Assembly: GCA_001970855.1 (NCBI GenBank)
Contig: LSSN01006031.1
Coordinates: 1 to 34,999 of the forward strand
DNA from: Smittium culicis
Taxonomy: Eukaryota; Kickxellomycota; Harpellomycetes; Harpellales; Legeriomycetaceae
Reading direction: 5' to 3'
Length of the DNA stretch: 34,999 nucleotides
In this document: one piece after another, positions 1-10,205 of the stretch
Layout: the number at the start of each line of letters is the position of its first letter
How positions within the stretch are numbered: position 1 is the stretch's first letter
Made by a program: the position numbers and the translations under genes
The notes under the pieces: generated by a model
What the model saw: the letters and a program-made list of their open reading frames with translations, nothing else
Databases searched by the model: none
Told to the model about the DNA's origin: nothing

Positions 1-1735
1 TTTTTTTTTTTTGAAATTATTTATTTGAAGTTTCAGAATACTATTTTTATTGAGCTTTTACGTTATTTTTTTAGAGTAAGTATATAAACTTCTTTCAGGA
101 TATTTTCCAATTCAATAGATATTGTACTGTTATCGAGTTGTATGTAAGCAGTGTTTATATCATTCTTTTAGAAACTTTTTTGAATTTTGAATATTACTGT
201 TTTTTTAAGTTTTATACTTTCTAATTATGGCATAAGCTCCATTTATTGGCTAGATTTAGATCCATTTCTAGTCATTCCGCCTTATAGTAATACATTGATA
301 AATAAAATATATTATTTCACTGTATATCTATATTTTTTAATTTGTTCTTTTTTCAGTTGTGTATGAAGAAGAGATAATTGTATTAATATATATATATAAT
401 TAAAATCGTAGCGCGATTTATATCTTTTTATTGTATATATTAGATTATAACTTATTTTAAATATTCAATTTTTCTAGGATTCCATATAGTTGATATTTTC
501 ATTATATTACTAACGATATACTATAAAATTAATTCCCTCGAATTAATAGTATATTGGTTGTTATTAAATCTAAAAATATTAATTTAATTCTCATTTTGAT
601 CAACATTTTACCATAAATGACACAAAAATATTTCAGTTTTAAATTGCTTATTTATGAAGCTAATTTTTTATTTAGAATTACAATAACCATGATAATCGCT
701 AAATTCGTTCCTTGTGTTGGGAATTAATTTGTTATTTGTTAATTAAGACATCTAGAAAATAATCACCCACTATCTAATATAAAACACATAATTATTATAA
801 ACATATATCATATAAATCCAGCGTTCGACTGTAATACAGATCTCAGTCGTTTAGCAGCTTATTGTAGGAGTACAATAACGATCATTCACATGTTTGAGTA
901 GGAGCCTATTTTTTATTAATCCTGCTAGATATAAAATCTGACTGGGAGCTGAATGATCTCATTGAATTAAATTTTGTTGTAACGAGCTTATTTATTATTT
1001 ATTATTTTTTTTGTCTAAGAGAGTTTAATAAACATAATTTAAAAGGATACTAAAAAATAACAAAAAATATTTAAAAGGTTAAAAAAGTATTACAAAAACA
1101 ATTTTTCAACCAACCGCCCTCCGCCACTCTAGTAGTTCCATACCCATAGTGCATTGGTTCAAGGAATTTATCCGACGTGTTTGAAAAAAAAAAAAATTAA
1201 ATTATTCAAAAAATCTTCATTTCCTAAATTACTATATTAGTATAATTAATCATGATCTCTGTTTCATTTACTCCGTTATAACTCTTAACTTGCTCAAAAT
1301 AAAATGTCTATTTTACGTTTCATTATTTCTAGCTAATTTGAGCTAGTTTAGAGTGCAAATAGAAAAAAATATTTTTAAAAAGAATTAGTTCTCAAGTCCA
1401 GAAATCAAATTAATGGTTTAATTCGAGATAGATTACTTGTAGTCTAAAAACATACCAAATTACAGTGTTTCATTTGAAAAAGTATATCTTAATCAATTAA
1501 ATATTTCAAAATTACTATAATAATTTATTTACATCTAATAAAAAATTAAACAGCTAAAAGCAAACCGTTTTTTTTTTTTGTGTCGCACTATTATAATCCC
1601 AGAAAATATCATAAGCGAATTTGAATATAAATTATTAATTAGATGGTACTAATAATTTATTATATCTCGCCACCTTAAAATTTAAGAATATCATTGTACA
1701 CACTGTTCTAATAATCAATGTCAACAAATAATTTG
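1..1735. other. AT-rich non-coding stretch
   Basis: No open frame of coding quality is visible on either strand. The sequence is mostly A/T runs. Two islands, about 815-965 and 1110-1180, are less AT-rich. The first contains a perfect 6-bp stem with a 4-nt loop (868-883) and the inverted words gatcattca/tgaatgatc. Neither island could be matched to a tRNA, snRNA or protein by eye. Confidence 0.6.
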
Positions 1736-1739
1736 TTAA

Positions 1740-1850
1740 ACCCTTCCCCATTCAATACCCTAGAAGAAATTAAATTTGATGATTCGTTTATAATTTATTA
1801 CTTGCTGATTTTCTAAAATATATCAATAACTATTAATTTCATAAAGCTAT
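1740..1850 (-). mobile_element. Decayed fragment of the 190-bp TTAA MITE family
   Basis: Directly after a TTAA (1736-1739) comes a C-rich terminus (acccttcccc) and then a stretch at 1772-1800 that matches the MITE copy at 3674-3863 with about three mismatches over 29 bp. The far half of the element is not recognisable, and a different transposon begins at 1861, so this is a truncated or heavily decayed copy. It lies in the same orientation as the 3674-3863 copy. Confidence 0.55.
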
Positions 1851-1860
1851 ATTTCTACTA

Positions 1861-2379
1861 CAGTAAAACCTCTGAGATAGCAGCAGCTATTTTTGCCCCA
1901 CTTTGGCCCAAATGTCCTCTCAGTTAGCGATTTGCCATCTGAGAGGTTTTTTAATGAAAAAAATAGCTAGCAAGGAGCTAGCTACAAATTAACAAAAAAA
2001 AAAAACCTAAAATCTAGAATTCTAAATATAATAATTTGATTTGTTTATTTTTTTATAAAAAAAAATTCTAACATAATTCGCATAGTACATATTTTAGTTG
2101 CTATCTTAGAAATTATATTTTGGCTCATTTTACAGTCATTTTACAACAGAACTGCGAATTGCCTTCTCAGAGTGCAATTGACAATAGGCCAGATTATTTG
2201 CAATATAAATAGCCAATTGACAAATAAAATTTGTTAAAACATGTAAATTCAATTTAATTAGCCTATAAAATCTCTTTATTAAAAATGGGGTATATTTCAA
2301 ACAATAAATCGATGTTTTTTTCAATTTAAAATTAATCAAGTTGCCTTCTTAGAGGGTTGCCATGTTAGAGGTTTTACAG
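1861..2379. mobile_element. pogo/Tigger-like non-autonomous DNA transposon (519 bp)
   Basis: The left end (1861-1884, starting CAGTAAAACCTCT) and the reverse complement of the right end (2356-2379, CTGTAAAACCTCT...) match at 19 of 24 positions. The left end is preceded by TA. The right end is followed by GA, which could be a mutated TA duplication. Ends of the form CAGTaaAACCTC with a TA target are typical of the pogo/Tigger branch of Tc1/mariner elements. Subterminal hairpins are present: cctctcag (1916-1923) with ctgagagg (1939-1946), and 1865-1876 with 1939-1950 with one mismatch. The interior has no credible transposase frame, so mobility would have depended on an enzyme encoded elsewhere. 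The family assignment is inferred from the ends only. Confidence 0.6.
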
Positions 2380-3673
2380 GACATATTTTTTAAGATAAGT
2401 TGCAGAATTTTTAGAGATACTATTCAAGATATTATGCTTTGAATATCAGAAATAATATCTCGCTACTACTAAACTTATCATTACATCACCGTTTTATTTT
2501 TTTACTTGGTTTTTTTTATGTAATTGCTTGTTTTTTATTATTTATAATGTGCTCGTTATATTCAAGATTCCTAAATTACACTATTTATACTTTGACTATA
2601 TTTTATTACTTCGCTTCTTTATAGGTAAAATAATTATAGTATTGTTATCTTTTATGATTTTAATCGCTCAGTTTTTTTTAGTTATAGAGATCAAAATAAA
2701 AGTTTTTTAATGATTTATTAACTTATACAGCTTTTATTTACACATGTTTACGAATGTATCTATAGTTAGACTTGCCATTTTATTATTTTGGTATATACAT
2801 AATGTTTTTTCCGGAGATTAATGTTGCTATTTACTATTTTAGTTTTTTTTTTGTTGCATAGTCGCAGTTTTTGTTTTTAATATTCATCATTTATTGAATA
2901 AGATTTCATTTACTAAATTCGATTAGAAAATTTTTTTATTATTTTCTCTTTTTGATATAAAGCCGTTTAGATATAAATTCAATGTATTTTATTTACATTA
3001 TCTTGATATTTTATAAATGATATTTTATTACTTTATACGATATATCAAAAATAAATATAAGCACACTTTTTATTTTTTTATACTGCTAAATTTTATACTC
3101 TATAAAATTAAATGTATTTATATACAAATTAGTATATTTTATTAAAATTTATTAGTGTAAAAGTATTGATTAATATACTTAATCAAATAATTATTTTTAA
3201 TAAAGGTGTAACAGAAAAAACGTCAATTTTTCGTCTTTCACATAGTATCCGATTCTCCGCCGTTAAACCATCAAAGCTAGTAAATTATTATAAATTTGCT
3301 CTTTGGACTGGTTCATAAAGGTAATTTTGGCGGTTTTATTTTAGCAATTTTAATGATTTTAATGACCCTACTTTTCATGTTTTACGAGAGAAAGAAAATT
3401 TATTTCTAAGAAGCTCTTATCATAAACAAAAAATATATAAAAATCTAAATCAAAAGTTATATTCATTCAAGCCTATTTTCTTTGTGACGTTCAAATAATT
3501 GAAAACTTTATAACCGTAATGAAAAATCTCATTAAATTTACCAGTTGTGAAAATCGAATATTTAAGTGATATTTACATTATTAAAAATTCTATATCGTTT
3601 GAATAAACTTGTATTTTTAAATATTAATACTTAGTGCTCAGTAAGCTCTAATATTCGCATTCATTGCACTTAA
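2380..3673. other. AT-rich non-coding stretch
   Basis: This stretch holds only very AT-rich, T-tract-dominated sequence. Short open frames around 2439-2710 encode low-complexity Phe/Ile/Leu strings typical of chance frames in AT-rich DNA. No RNA gene or repeat was recognised. Confidence 0.6.
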
Positions 3674-3863
3674 TCCTTTCCTGTCCAACACTCTTTAAAA
3701 AAGTCAAATTTAATGATTCGTTTATGATTTATAAGTAAAATTATTATTTGCTACTATAATACAATAAACCAATAATTCTTAAGCCCTCGGAGTTATAGTA
3801 TTTTAATTGAACTCTGTTGGCTATATCTGGTGGGTCAAAAATAGCCAACCAGCCGGGAAAGGG
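3674..3863 (-). mobile_element. 190-bp TTAA-flanked MITE, copy A (inverted)
   Basis: The element is flanked on both sides by TTAA (3670-3673 and 3864-3867). Its ends are tcctttcctgtcc on the left and ccgggaaaggg on the right, giving short terminal inverted repeats built on CCCTTTCC. Its reverse complement aligns along its whole length with the copies at 10013-10201 and 16360-16549, including the internal word tagccaacag and the end agagtgttgga. A TTAA duplication with CCC-starting ends is the signature of piggyBac-type transposons, so this is probably a non-autonomous piggyBac-like MITE. It carries no coding frame. Confidence 0.75.
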
Positions 3864-3867
3864 TTAA

Positions 3868-4241
3868 CTGTGGGAAAATATAATTAACTTATACAGCATG
3901 TGTGTAGTGATTTAGTATTTTTCTATTGGCTTAAGCCTTGATTAGATCAAGTGGAAAAACATTAGCAGTAATTTGAAAGTAAATTCAACTAATCATATGA
4001 ACCTAAAATTTCAATGAGCCAATGAATTTAATATATTTGAGAAATACAATTGAGCAAACGCGTTTAAATCGAATAACTATTTTTGCACACAGAAAAATAA
4101 ATAATAAATAAAATCTCGAAAAGTTATATAAGAATTATTAGTTATTAGATTTAGAAATATAATACTTCTTGGAGAAGCCCTTACACAGTTGTTTTTTTTA
4201 ATTCATCACAATCAACCTACGATTTACAGAAAATATATAGA
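3868..4241. other. Upstream region of PRP17
   Basis: This 374-bp stretch separates the MITE from the PRP17 start codon. It is AT-rich with no recognisable TATA box or operator. The MITE end lies less than 400 bp from the start codon and so sits within possible promoter range; this is positional evidence only. Confidence 0.4.
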
Positions 4242-6230
4242 ATGAGCTTAGTAGAAGAATATCATAGCTCTGAAGACGAAATTTTCATTCCAAACAAACC
4301 AAAAAAATTTAAAGTTGATATAGCTCCTGATGTCGGTTTAGAGGTATACTATATAATTATAATTTTTACTTAATCGCAAAACTATTGTTTTCTTTAATAA
4401 AAATTAAAAAACTCATCAATGTATTATTGTAATTACAAATATAGGAAATTTATTTAAGGGAGAAAATGTATGTTGGCCCAAAGCAAACCGAAATAGCATA
4501 TAATTTACCTTATGATGTTATGTCCCAGAAACCTCTTGGCCCCAATAATCATCTAGAAACTAGTGAATTCAATTCAAATATCGTAACAGGTATTATATTT
4601 ATATATAAGTATTTGAATTTATTATTTTAACTTTAAGAAAATTTTACATAGGTGTAATAGAAGAACAAGCAATATCTGAGCACGATTTTAGATTACAGGA
4701 AAGATCCTTTAAAGCTTTAGGATTTGCCTTAAATCCTTCTGAAATTCAAAATTCATCTAAATACATTGGTGATTCGAAAAAGGCCGAAGAGTTTAATGGT
4801 GCCAACACTTTCAGTTCTACAATTAAAAATAATTCAAACTTAAAGCGATTGCCAAAAGGCGATCCTACTATAACTAAAGGAGATAACGCTTACCAAGGCC
4901 CTTGGGCAGGTTACGAAGGCGAAACTAAAGGTGTAGATAATGGTCCAACAGAAGAAGAAATGAGCGAATGGCTTGCCAGAAAGCAGGCTGATTCTACAGA
5001 GGATCAAGATAAGAAAGCTTCCAAGAAGAATGTCCAAATAGTTACAATTGAAAGCACAGGAGATGGCGATGGCACCCCAACTATTACTTGCGAAAAAGAA
5101 ACCACAACTTTCCATGGAGAAAGCGAACGTGATTACCAAGGGCGTACCTATATGCATTATCCTAGAGATTTAGACGACGTAAATATTAATTTTACGAGAA
5201 CTAACGTTCAAGATTGCTATGCTCCTAAAAGGTGTATTCATCAATTTACTGCACATCCAAAAGGCGTATCTGCAATAAAATACCTGCCTAAAACTGGCCA
5301 TTTATTATTATCTAGTGGTATGGATGGACAAGTAAAAATTTGGGACTGCTACCATTCACGCTCTTTACTTCGAACATATAGTGGCCACTCTAAAGCAGTT
5401 CGCGACATTTCATTTGACGAAAAGTCAAACGGTGCCAAATTCCTTTCAACAAGCTACGACAGGTTCGTTAAATTATGGGACACTGAAACTGGACAGTGTA
5501 TATCTAGATTTTCTACTGGAAAAATTCCATACGTAAGCCGTATTCACCCCCTCCAAAACAACTTGTTTTTGGTAGGTCAAAATAATAAAAAAATTATTCA
5601 GTACGATATGCGAACTCGAAATAAAGTTCAAGAATACGATGAACATTTGGGCGCTATCAGTACCATTACCTTTGTTGATGAAGGGCGCAGATTTATTTCA
5701 ACTAGTGATGATAAAACAATGCGAGCCTGGGAATTTGGAATTCCTGTTGTTATTAAACTTATTGCTGACCCAAGTATGCATTCTATGCCAGCGGTTGCTG
5801 TACATCCAAGCAGTAAATTCACTCATTAATTTTTTTACCCTTATTTTTTCCCCCATTTTACCTATAAACCTTAACCTTTTTTATTATCTTTTTTTCTTAA
5901 TTAATAGAAAAATGGATTGCATGCCAAAGCTTAGATAATCAAATTTTAGTATGGAGCTGCACAGATAGGTTCCGACAAAATAGAAAGAAGGAGTTTACTG
6001 GGCATTTAGTTGCAGGATATGCTTGTCAGATGGGTTTTTCTCCAGATGGAAAGTTTTTAGCTTCAGGTGACTCTGAAGGAAAAGTCTGGTTTTGGGACTG
6101 GAAAACGTCTAGAGTTTTCAGAAAGTTTCAAGCTCACAAAGCCGTCACTATTGCTGTTGAATGGAGCCCTGTTGAAACTAGTAAAGTTGCAACCTGCTCT
6201 TGGGACGGAACAATCAAATATTGGGATTAA
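4242..6230 (+). CDS. PRP17: Pre-mRNA-processing factor 17 (CDC40/PRP17), WD40 protein, four exons
   Basis: Spliceosomal WD40 protein needed for the second catalytic step of pre-mRNA splicing in the nucleus. The exons read 4242-4343, 4445-4589, 4652-5812 and 5908-6230, with introns of 101, 62 and 95 bp (gtatac, gtatta and gtaaat donors, all ending atag). Joined, they give an unbroken 576-residue frame, matching the usual size of about 580. Family landmarks are the N-terminal [10 protein letters not shown]...KYIGD block (residues about 91-130), [15 protein letters not shown] before the propeller, and a C-terminal seven-blade WD40 region from about residue 278 to the end with [40 protein letters not shown] and SMHSMPAV. 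The third junction rebuilds [17 protein letters not shown], which supports that intron. The gene converges on the PRS gene; the stop codons are 460 bp apart. Identification is secure. Confidence 0.97.
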
Positions 6231-6689
6231 TTTTTTTATTTTTCTTATCTTTTTATGTAGATTATTTTCTGTTATTGACACACTATTAAAAAAAAATTTA
6301 GTTTATACTTTGTAAAATTTACTAGTCTTATTTAAAACATTTTATTTCTAAACTTCAGCAATATTTAATCACAATTCTAATATTTATAATTAAATTATAT
6401 TAACTTTATTAATACAAAGTTTTTGAGTTTTTTAAAATCGACTTATAAAAGGATTACAAACTAAAAGATAAATAAGGTTAAACTAAAGTTATTTGGTTGT
6501 AATAAGTACCTGGTGCAAAATACTGTTTTAAAGATATTTGGAAAAAATAGTGGTGGATAAATAAAAGTATATGATCTAATAATAATCTTTTATCTTTGCA
6601 TATTGGGTATAATTTCTGGGTGTCAATTTCATTATATATGTGATAAGGTAAAAAAGTGGCGGATAAAAAAAAAAAAAGGATATAATAAA
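6231..6689. other. Convergent 3' intergenic region
   Basis: This region separates the stop codons of PRP17 (+) and the PRS gene (-). It is AT-rich and presumably holds both 3' untranslated regions and cleavage sites. No clear terminator, repeat or extra exon was identified. Confidence 0.5.
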
Positions 6690-8052
6690 TCATTCGTATA
6701 CGAATAGATGAGAAACAGATTCACCATTAAATGAACGTCTTATAGTTTCAGCAAGGATGTTAGAAACATCAATGATGCAAAGCTTTGGGCATTTTTTCAA
6801 ATTATCGTCTTGAGGGACTGTATTTGTACAAGCAATGGAGTCGATACAAGAGCTGTTAATTGTTTTGATAGAATCCATTGTGAAAAGACCGTGGATAACA
6901 ATTGCATAAATTTTAATTGCGCCATGGGCCCTAAGCATTTCAGATGCAACTTTAAGAGTATTTCCGGTATCCAGAATATCGTCCATAATAATCGCAACTC
7001 TGCCAGAAACGGCTCCTACCAAACCCATAGAACCACTTCCGTCACTGTTTGTATTACTTTCTTGGTGAATTAAAGCAAAACCCAATCCTAACTTGTTACA
7101 TATGGAAGCAGCTCTAAATACGAAAAGTAAATTTTCATGATAAGCAATGGTAATGAATTTTGATAAATTATAGAAATATTAAACATTTTTTTATAGTTGA
7201 ATTAGAATAATTAGGGGAAGAAAATGTGCAAGTATATAGAAGAAAAATAAATACCTTTTTGCACCACCAGCATCAGGGGATACAATAATAGAATTTCTCC
7301 AATCAGGGATATTAAGTTTAATGTGGTTTATTATACAAGGCTCAGCAAAAACTAAATCCACGGGTATTTTAAAGAAACCCTGGTATTGAGCGTCGTGTAA
7401 ATCCATAGTTATCAAATGATCAGCGCCTGCATATAAGTTGAAATAAATTCAGGGTAATTAATTTAGCAAAGAATACAAAGATACCATTTTAATTGTTTGT
7501 AGTCAAAAATAAAAGGGTTAAAAGAAAGTTTTATAAAATGCAAAAGAAACATACCTGCTGATTCTATTAATTTACATATCAAAGTTCCATTTCGAGGGCA
7601 CCATTCTTTATAACCTAGCATTGCATCTATTAGATAGAATATTTGATATTGAAGATAGTTAATATACCGAGAGAGATATAAAAAAGGATTATAATAGGGG
7701 GGAAACCTTTAAAATTGATGGAGGCACATAGCTCAAGGCGTTTTTTCTGAGAAACTTCGGATTGTCTGGAATATGGGAATAATGGTGTAACAACGCTTAT
7801 TTTCCTTGCACTTCCCATAAGACATGCCTGAATAAGAATCATAAGCTCAATCAGATGGTCGTTTACATTTCCGCACGCAGATTGTATGATGTAAATGTGT
7901 TTATTTCTAACGGATTGAGCAACTTCGACGCTCGTCTCTTGATTTGAAAATTTGCCGAGTTTAACGGGCAAAAGTTCGATTCCTAAATGATCAGCTATTC
8001 CTTTTGCCAAAGAAGGGTGTGAAGAACCTGAAATCAAAGCTAAATCCTTCAT
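6690..8052 (-). CDS. PRS: PRPP synthetase family protein, probably a non-catalytic or regulatory subunit, four exons
   Basis: Member of the ribose-phosphate diphosphokinase (PRPP synthetase) family, cytosolic, which feeds nucleotide, His and Trp synthesis. Exons in reading order are 8052-7707, 7626-7555, 7426-7255 and 7113-6690. Joined they give 337 residues, a normal length. Conserved blocks are [30 protein letters not shown] with the metal-binding His, [12 protein letters not shown], the PRPP-binding loop [10 protein letters not shown] (about residues 237-246), NTVPQD and [12 protein letters not shown]. The junction around intron 1 reads [11 protein letters not shown], like the GYKLW segment of fungal Prs5-type paralogues, in place of the usual SRAPI(S/T)AKLVANML loop. 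The catalytic-loop motif HKER is HQES here, so both catalytic basic residues are missing. Fungal PRS paralogues assemble as heteromers, so a regulatory role beside an active partner is inferred. Intron 1 has a weak donor (gtttcc); the others use gtatgt and gtattt. The long non-homologous insertions seen in some yeast paralogues are absent. Confidence 0.92.
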
Positions 8053-10012
8053 TGTAAAGATAGAAGTTTATTATTATTATTAGTCAAATAGAATTCGTAA
8101 TGAGACTGGTGAAATTTAGACAATCAAACAACTCTTGAACTAAGAAAGCAATTCCTACTATATTGCAGAATAATGTAAATATTGATTCCTTTATATGGGA
8201 GCTGCCATTAGTTTTAGCGTATTAAATTTAACAACTGATTTAATTACAATAAATCAATACTCGTAAATTATAATCTTATATTTTCTGAGCAAATAGCTTA
8301 TTGGCCACTAAAACATAAAAATCAGCAAATAGTTGCGTCATAACTCTTTTAATTAAGCGAAACTTATTTCTAGACCATAATTTCTCCAATTAATTTCAAA
8401 TGGAAATATATCAACTTTTATACACATCATGCCTAAAGCCAGTAATACATTAATAAAGAGATCCGCCCAGAACTTACTATCTTCATACTAACGCAAATCT
8501 CCGCTTCATATTCATTTACTGTATAACACTCTAAATTAAAGTGAATGTATTGATTTGTTTATGATTTATAAGTAAATTTATTATTCACTATAAAATATTT
8601 TATCCAAGAAAGATTATATTTTTTAGTGACTCGAAATTAATTTGATTTGATTGAATTTATAAACTATATTTTGCAGGCCATAAACAGCTTACTGCTCATT
8701 ATGAGTTAAATATGGAGATAATTTACTATTGAAGCCTAAATTCGCTCTTTATACCATAATTAATAAACTTAATCAATACCCGTTTAACAATTTAAGGAAA
8801 GTGAAACTTATTCTCAATTATGATGACTTATTAATCCAAGATGATTTGTGAATCATATATCTTTCATTAAATTTTTAAAATTAATATTTTTTTGGCATCA
8901 CTTTTTATTCTTTATAACAAATTTTAATATTTTATTTTATAAAAAGTTTCTCTATATGGATAAACCCTTTTTTTCTATAATACTATCATTGTATTAAATA
9001 TTTCTGGATAATTTTTATTTATAATAAATGTTTATCAATCATAGAAAGAATCAAAATAAAAATATTGCTGATATGATGCTGTTAAATATATGTATATATT
9101 TTTTATTTGCTAATTATTTATATAGATTCTTTATTTTAAATAGAAACTTTTTGGTTTATTTTTGAATACTTTTAGAAGTTACTATGCATCAAAAAAATTC
9201 GTTATATGATGTAACATTATTTAACCTTTTATTTTTAAAATCATCAAATTTAGCTTACATGAAAATATAATCATCTCTGAATTTATCCTTTGATGATAAT
9301 TTTTTCAAAAACGTGACAAAAATTAGTAAATTCGCGAATTAATTAAAAATCCCAAATTTAGGATTCATCGAATATTAATAGATTGGTTTTAATAATACTT
9401 TTATAGGAATTTTTATCTAAACATTGTATAAATAAAAATAATTACACGATTAAGTTAATAGTTTCAAATAATTACAAAAATAACTCATTTTTATTTTATT
9501 ACTGCAAAAATTAAAGATAGGACACGAATATTTACATAATAACACTCTTATAATTTTATAATTATAAAAATATCAAAAAAGCTTTAAATTACAAAAAATA
9601 ACTCTCTCCTTCAATATTATAACTGTCTGCCTTCAAATATAAGAATTTTTTGCACTAAATTTAAAGTATATTACATTTAATATTATCGAATTTTCTTAAA
9701 AGCGTATATTTAACATATTAAAACCATATTTTTTTTTTGATAGATAAAGGCTATTATATATTAATTAAATTTCGAAATTGGAAATTGGGTTAGCTAGAAA
9801 AAAAAAATTATATATCATTAGTATTCAAGTGATAAAATAACATTATATTCGGAAATCATCTATTATCATGTAATTATTTTTGTAAACTTCATTTAAACGA
9901 ATAATAATCGGGAAAAAATATATTCTTTCTTTCGGGTCACATAAATGCCAAGTGCTACAACAATGAAAGTATCTCATCAAAGAACCATCATTACAATCAA
10001 AAAGATAATTCA
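8053..10012. other. AT-rich non-coding stretch upstream of PRS, with a MITE remnant
   Basis: The first few hundred bases are the likely PRS promoter region, in which no defined element is recognisable. The rest is extremely AT-rich without coding potential, apart from the MITE fragment listed separately at 8526-8610. Confidence 0.55.
8526..8610 (-). mobile_element. Truncated fragment of the 190-bp TTAA MITE family
   Basis: The stretch beginning acactct and running through gtttatgatttataagtaaa (8558-8577) matches the left half of copy A (3690-3760) closely. The terminal CCTTTCC end and its TTAA are absent, and the other half is not recognisable, so this is a relic. Confidence 0.5.
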
Positions 10013-10201
10013 CCCTTTCCCGAGCGCTAGACCGTTGTTGGTTTACAAAATATAGGCAACAGCGTTGAATTAAAATAAATTAATTCCTAGGCTTTAAAAA
10101 GTATTCGCATATTGTAAAATAGCAGTAAATAGTAAATTTCACTATTAATAACACACGATTCAATAGATATATTTTTTCAAAGAGTGTTAGACGGGAAAGG
10201 G
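10013..10201 (+). mobile_element. 189-bp TTAA-flanked MITE, copy B
   Basis: The element begins CCCTTTCCCG and ends CGGGAAAGGG, a perfect 10-bp terminal inverted repeat. It is followed by TTAA (10202-10205) and preceded by TTCA (10009-10012), a one-base decay of the duplicated target. The interior shares caacagcgt...aattaatt with copy C and the right-end word agagtgtt with all copies. It has no coding capacity. This copy has the best-preserved termini of the family. Confidence 0.75.
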
Positions 10202-10205
10202 TTAA

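Noticed and set aside
1130..1170. tRNA-like words (ggttcaagga) near a less AT-rich patch
   Set aside because: The B-box consensus GGTTCRANNCC is not met, and no A box or cloverleaf could be folded around it.
2439..2710. Two overlapping hydrophobic short frames
   Set aside because: They come from T-tract-rich sequence that encodes Phe/Leu/Ile by default; there is no start context and no homology.
5639..5938. Open frame overlapping PRP17 exon 3 and intron 3
   Set aside because: It is a shadow frame; the WD40 frame on the same strand accounts for the sequence.
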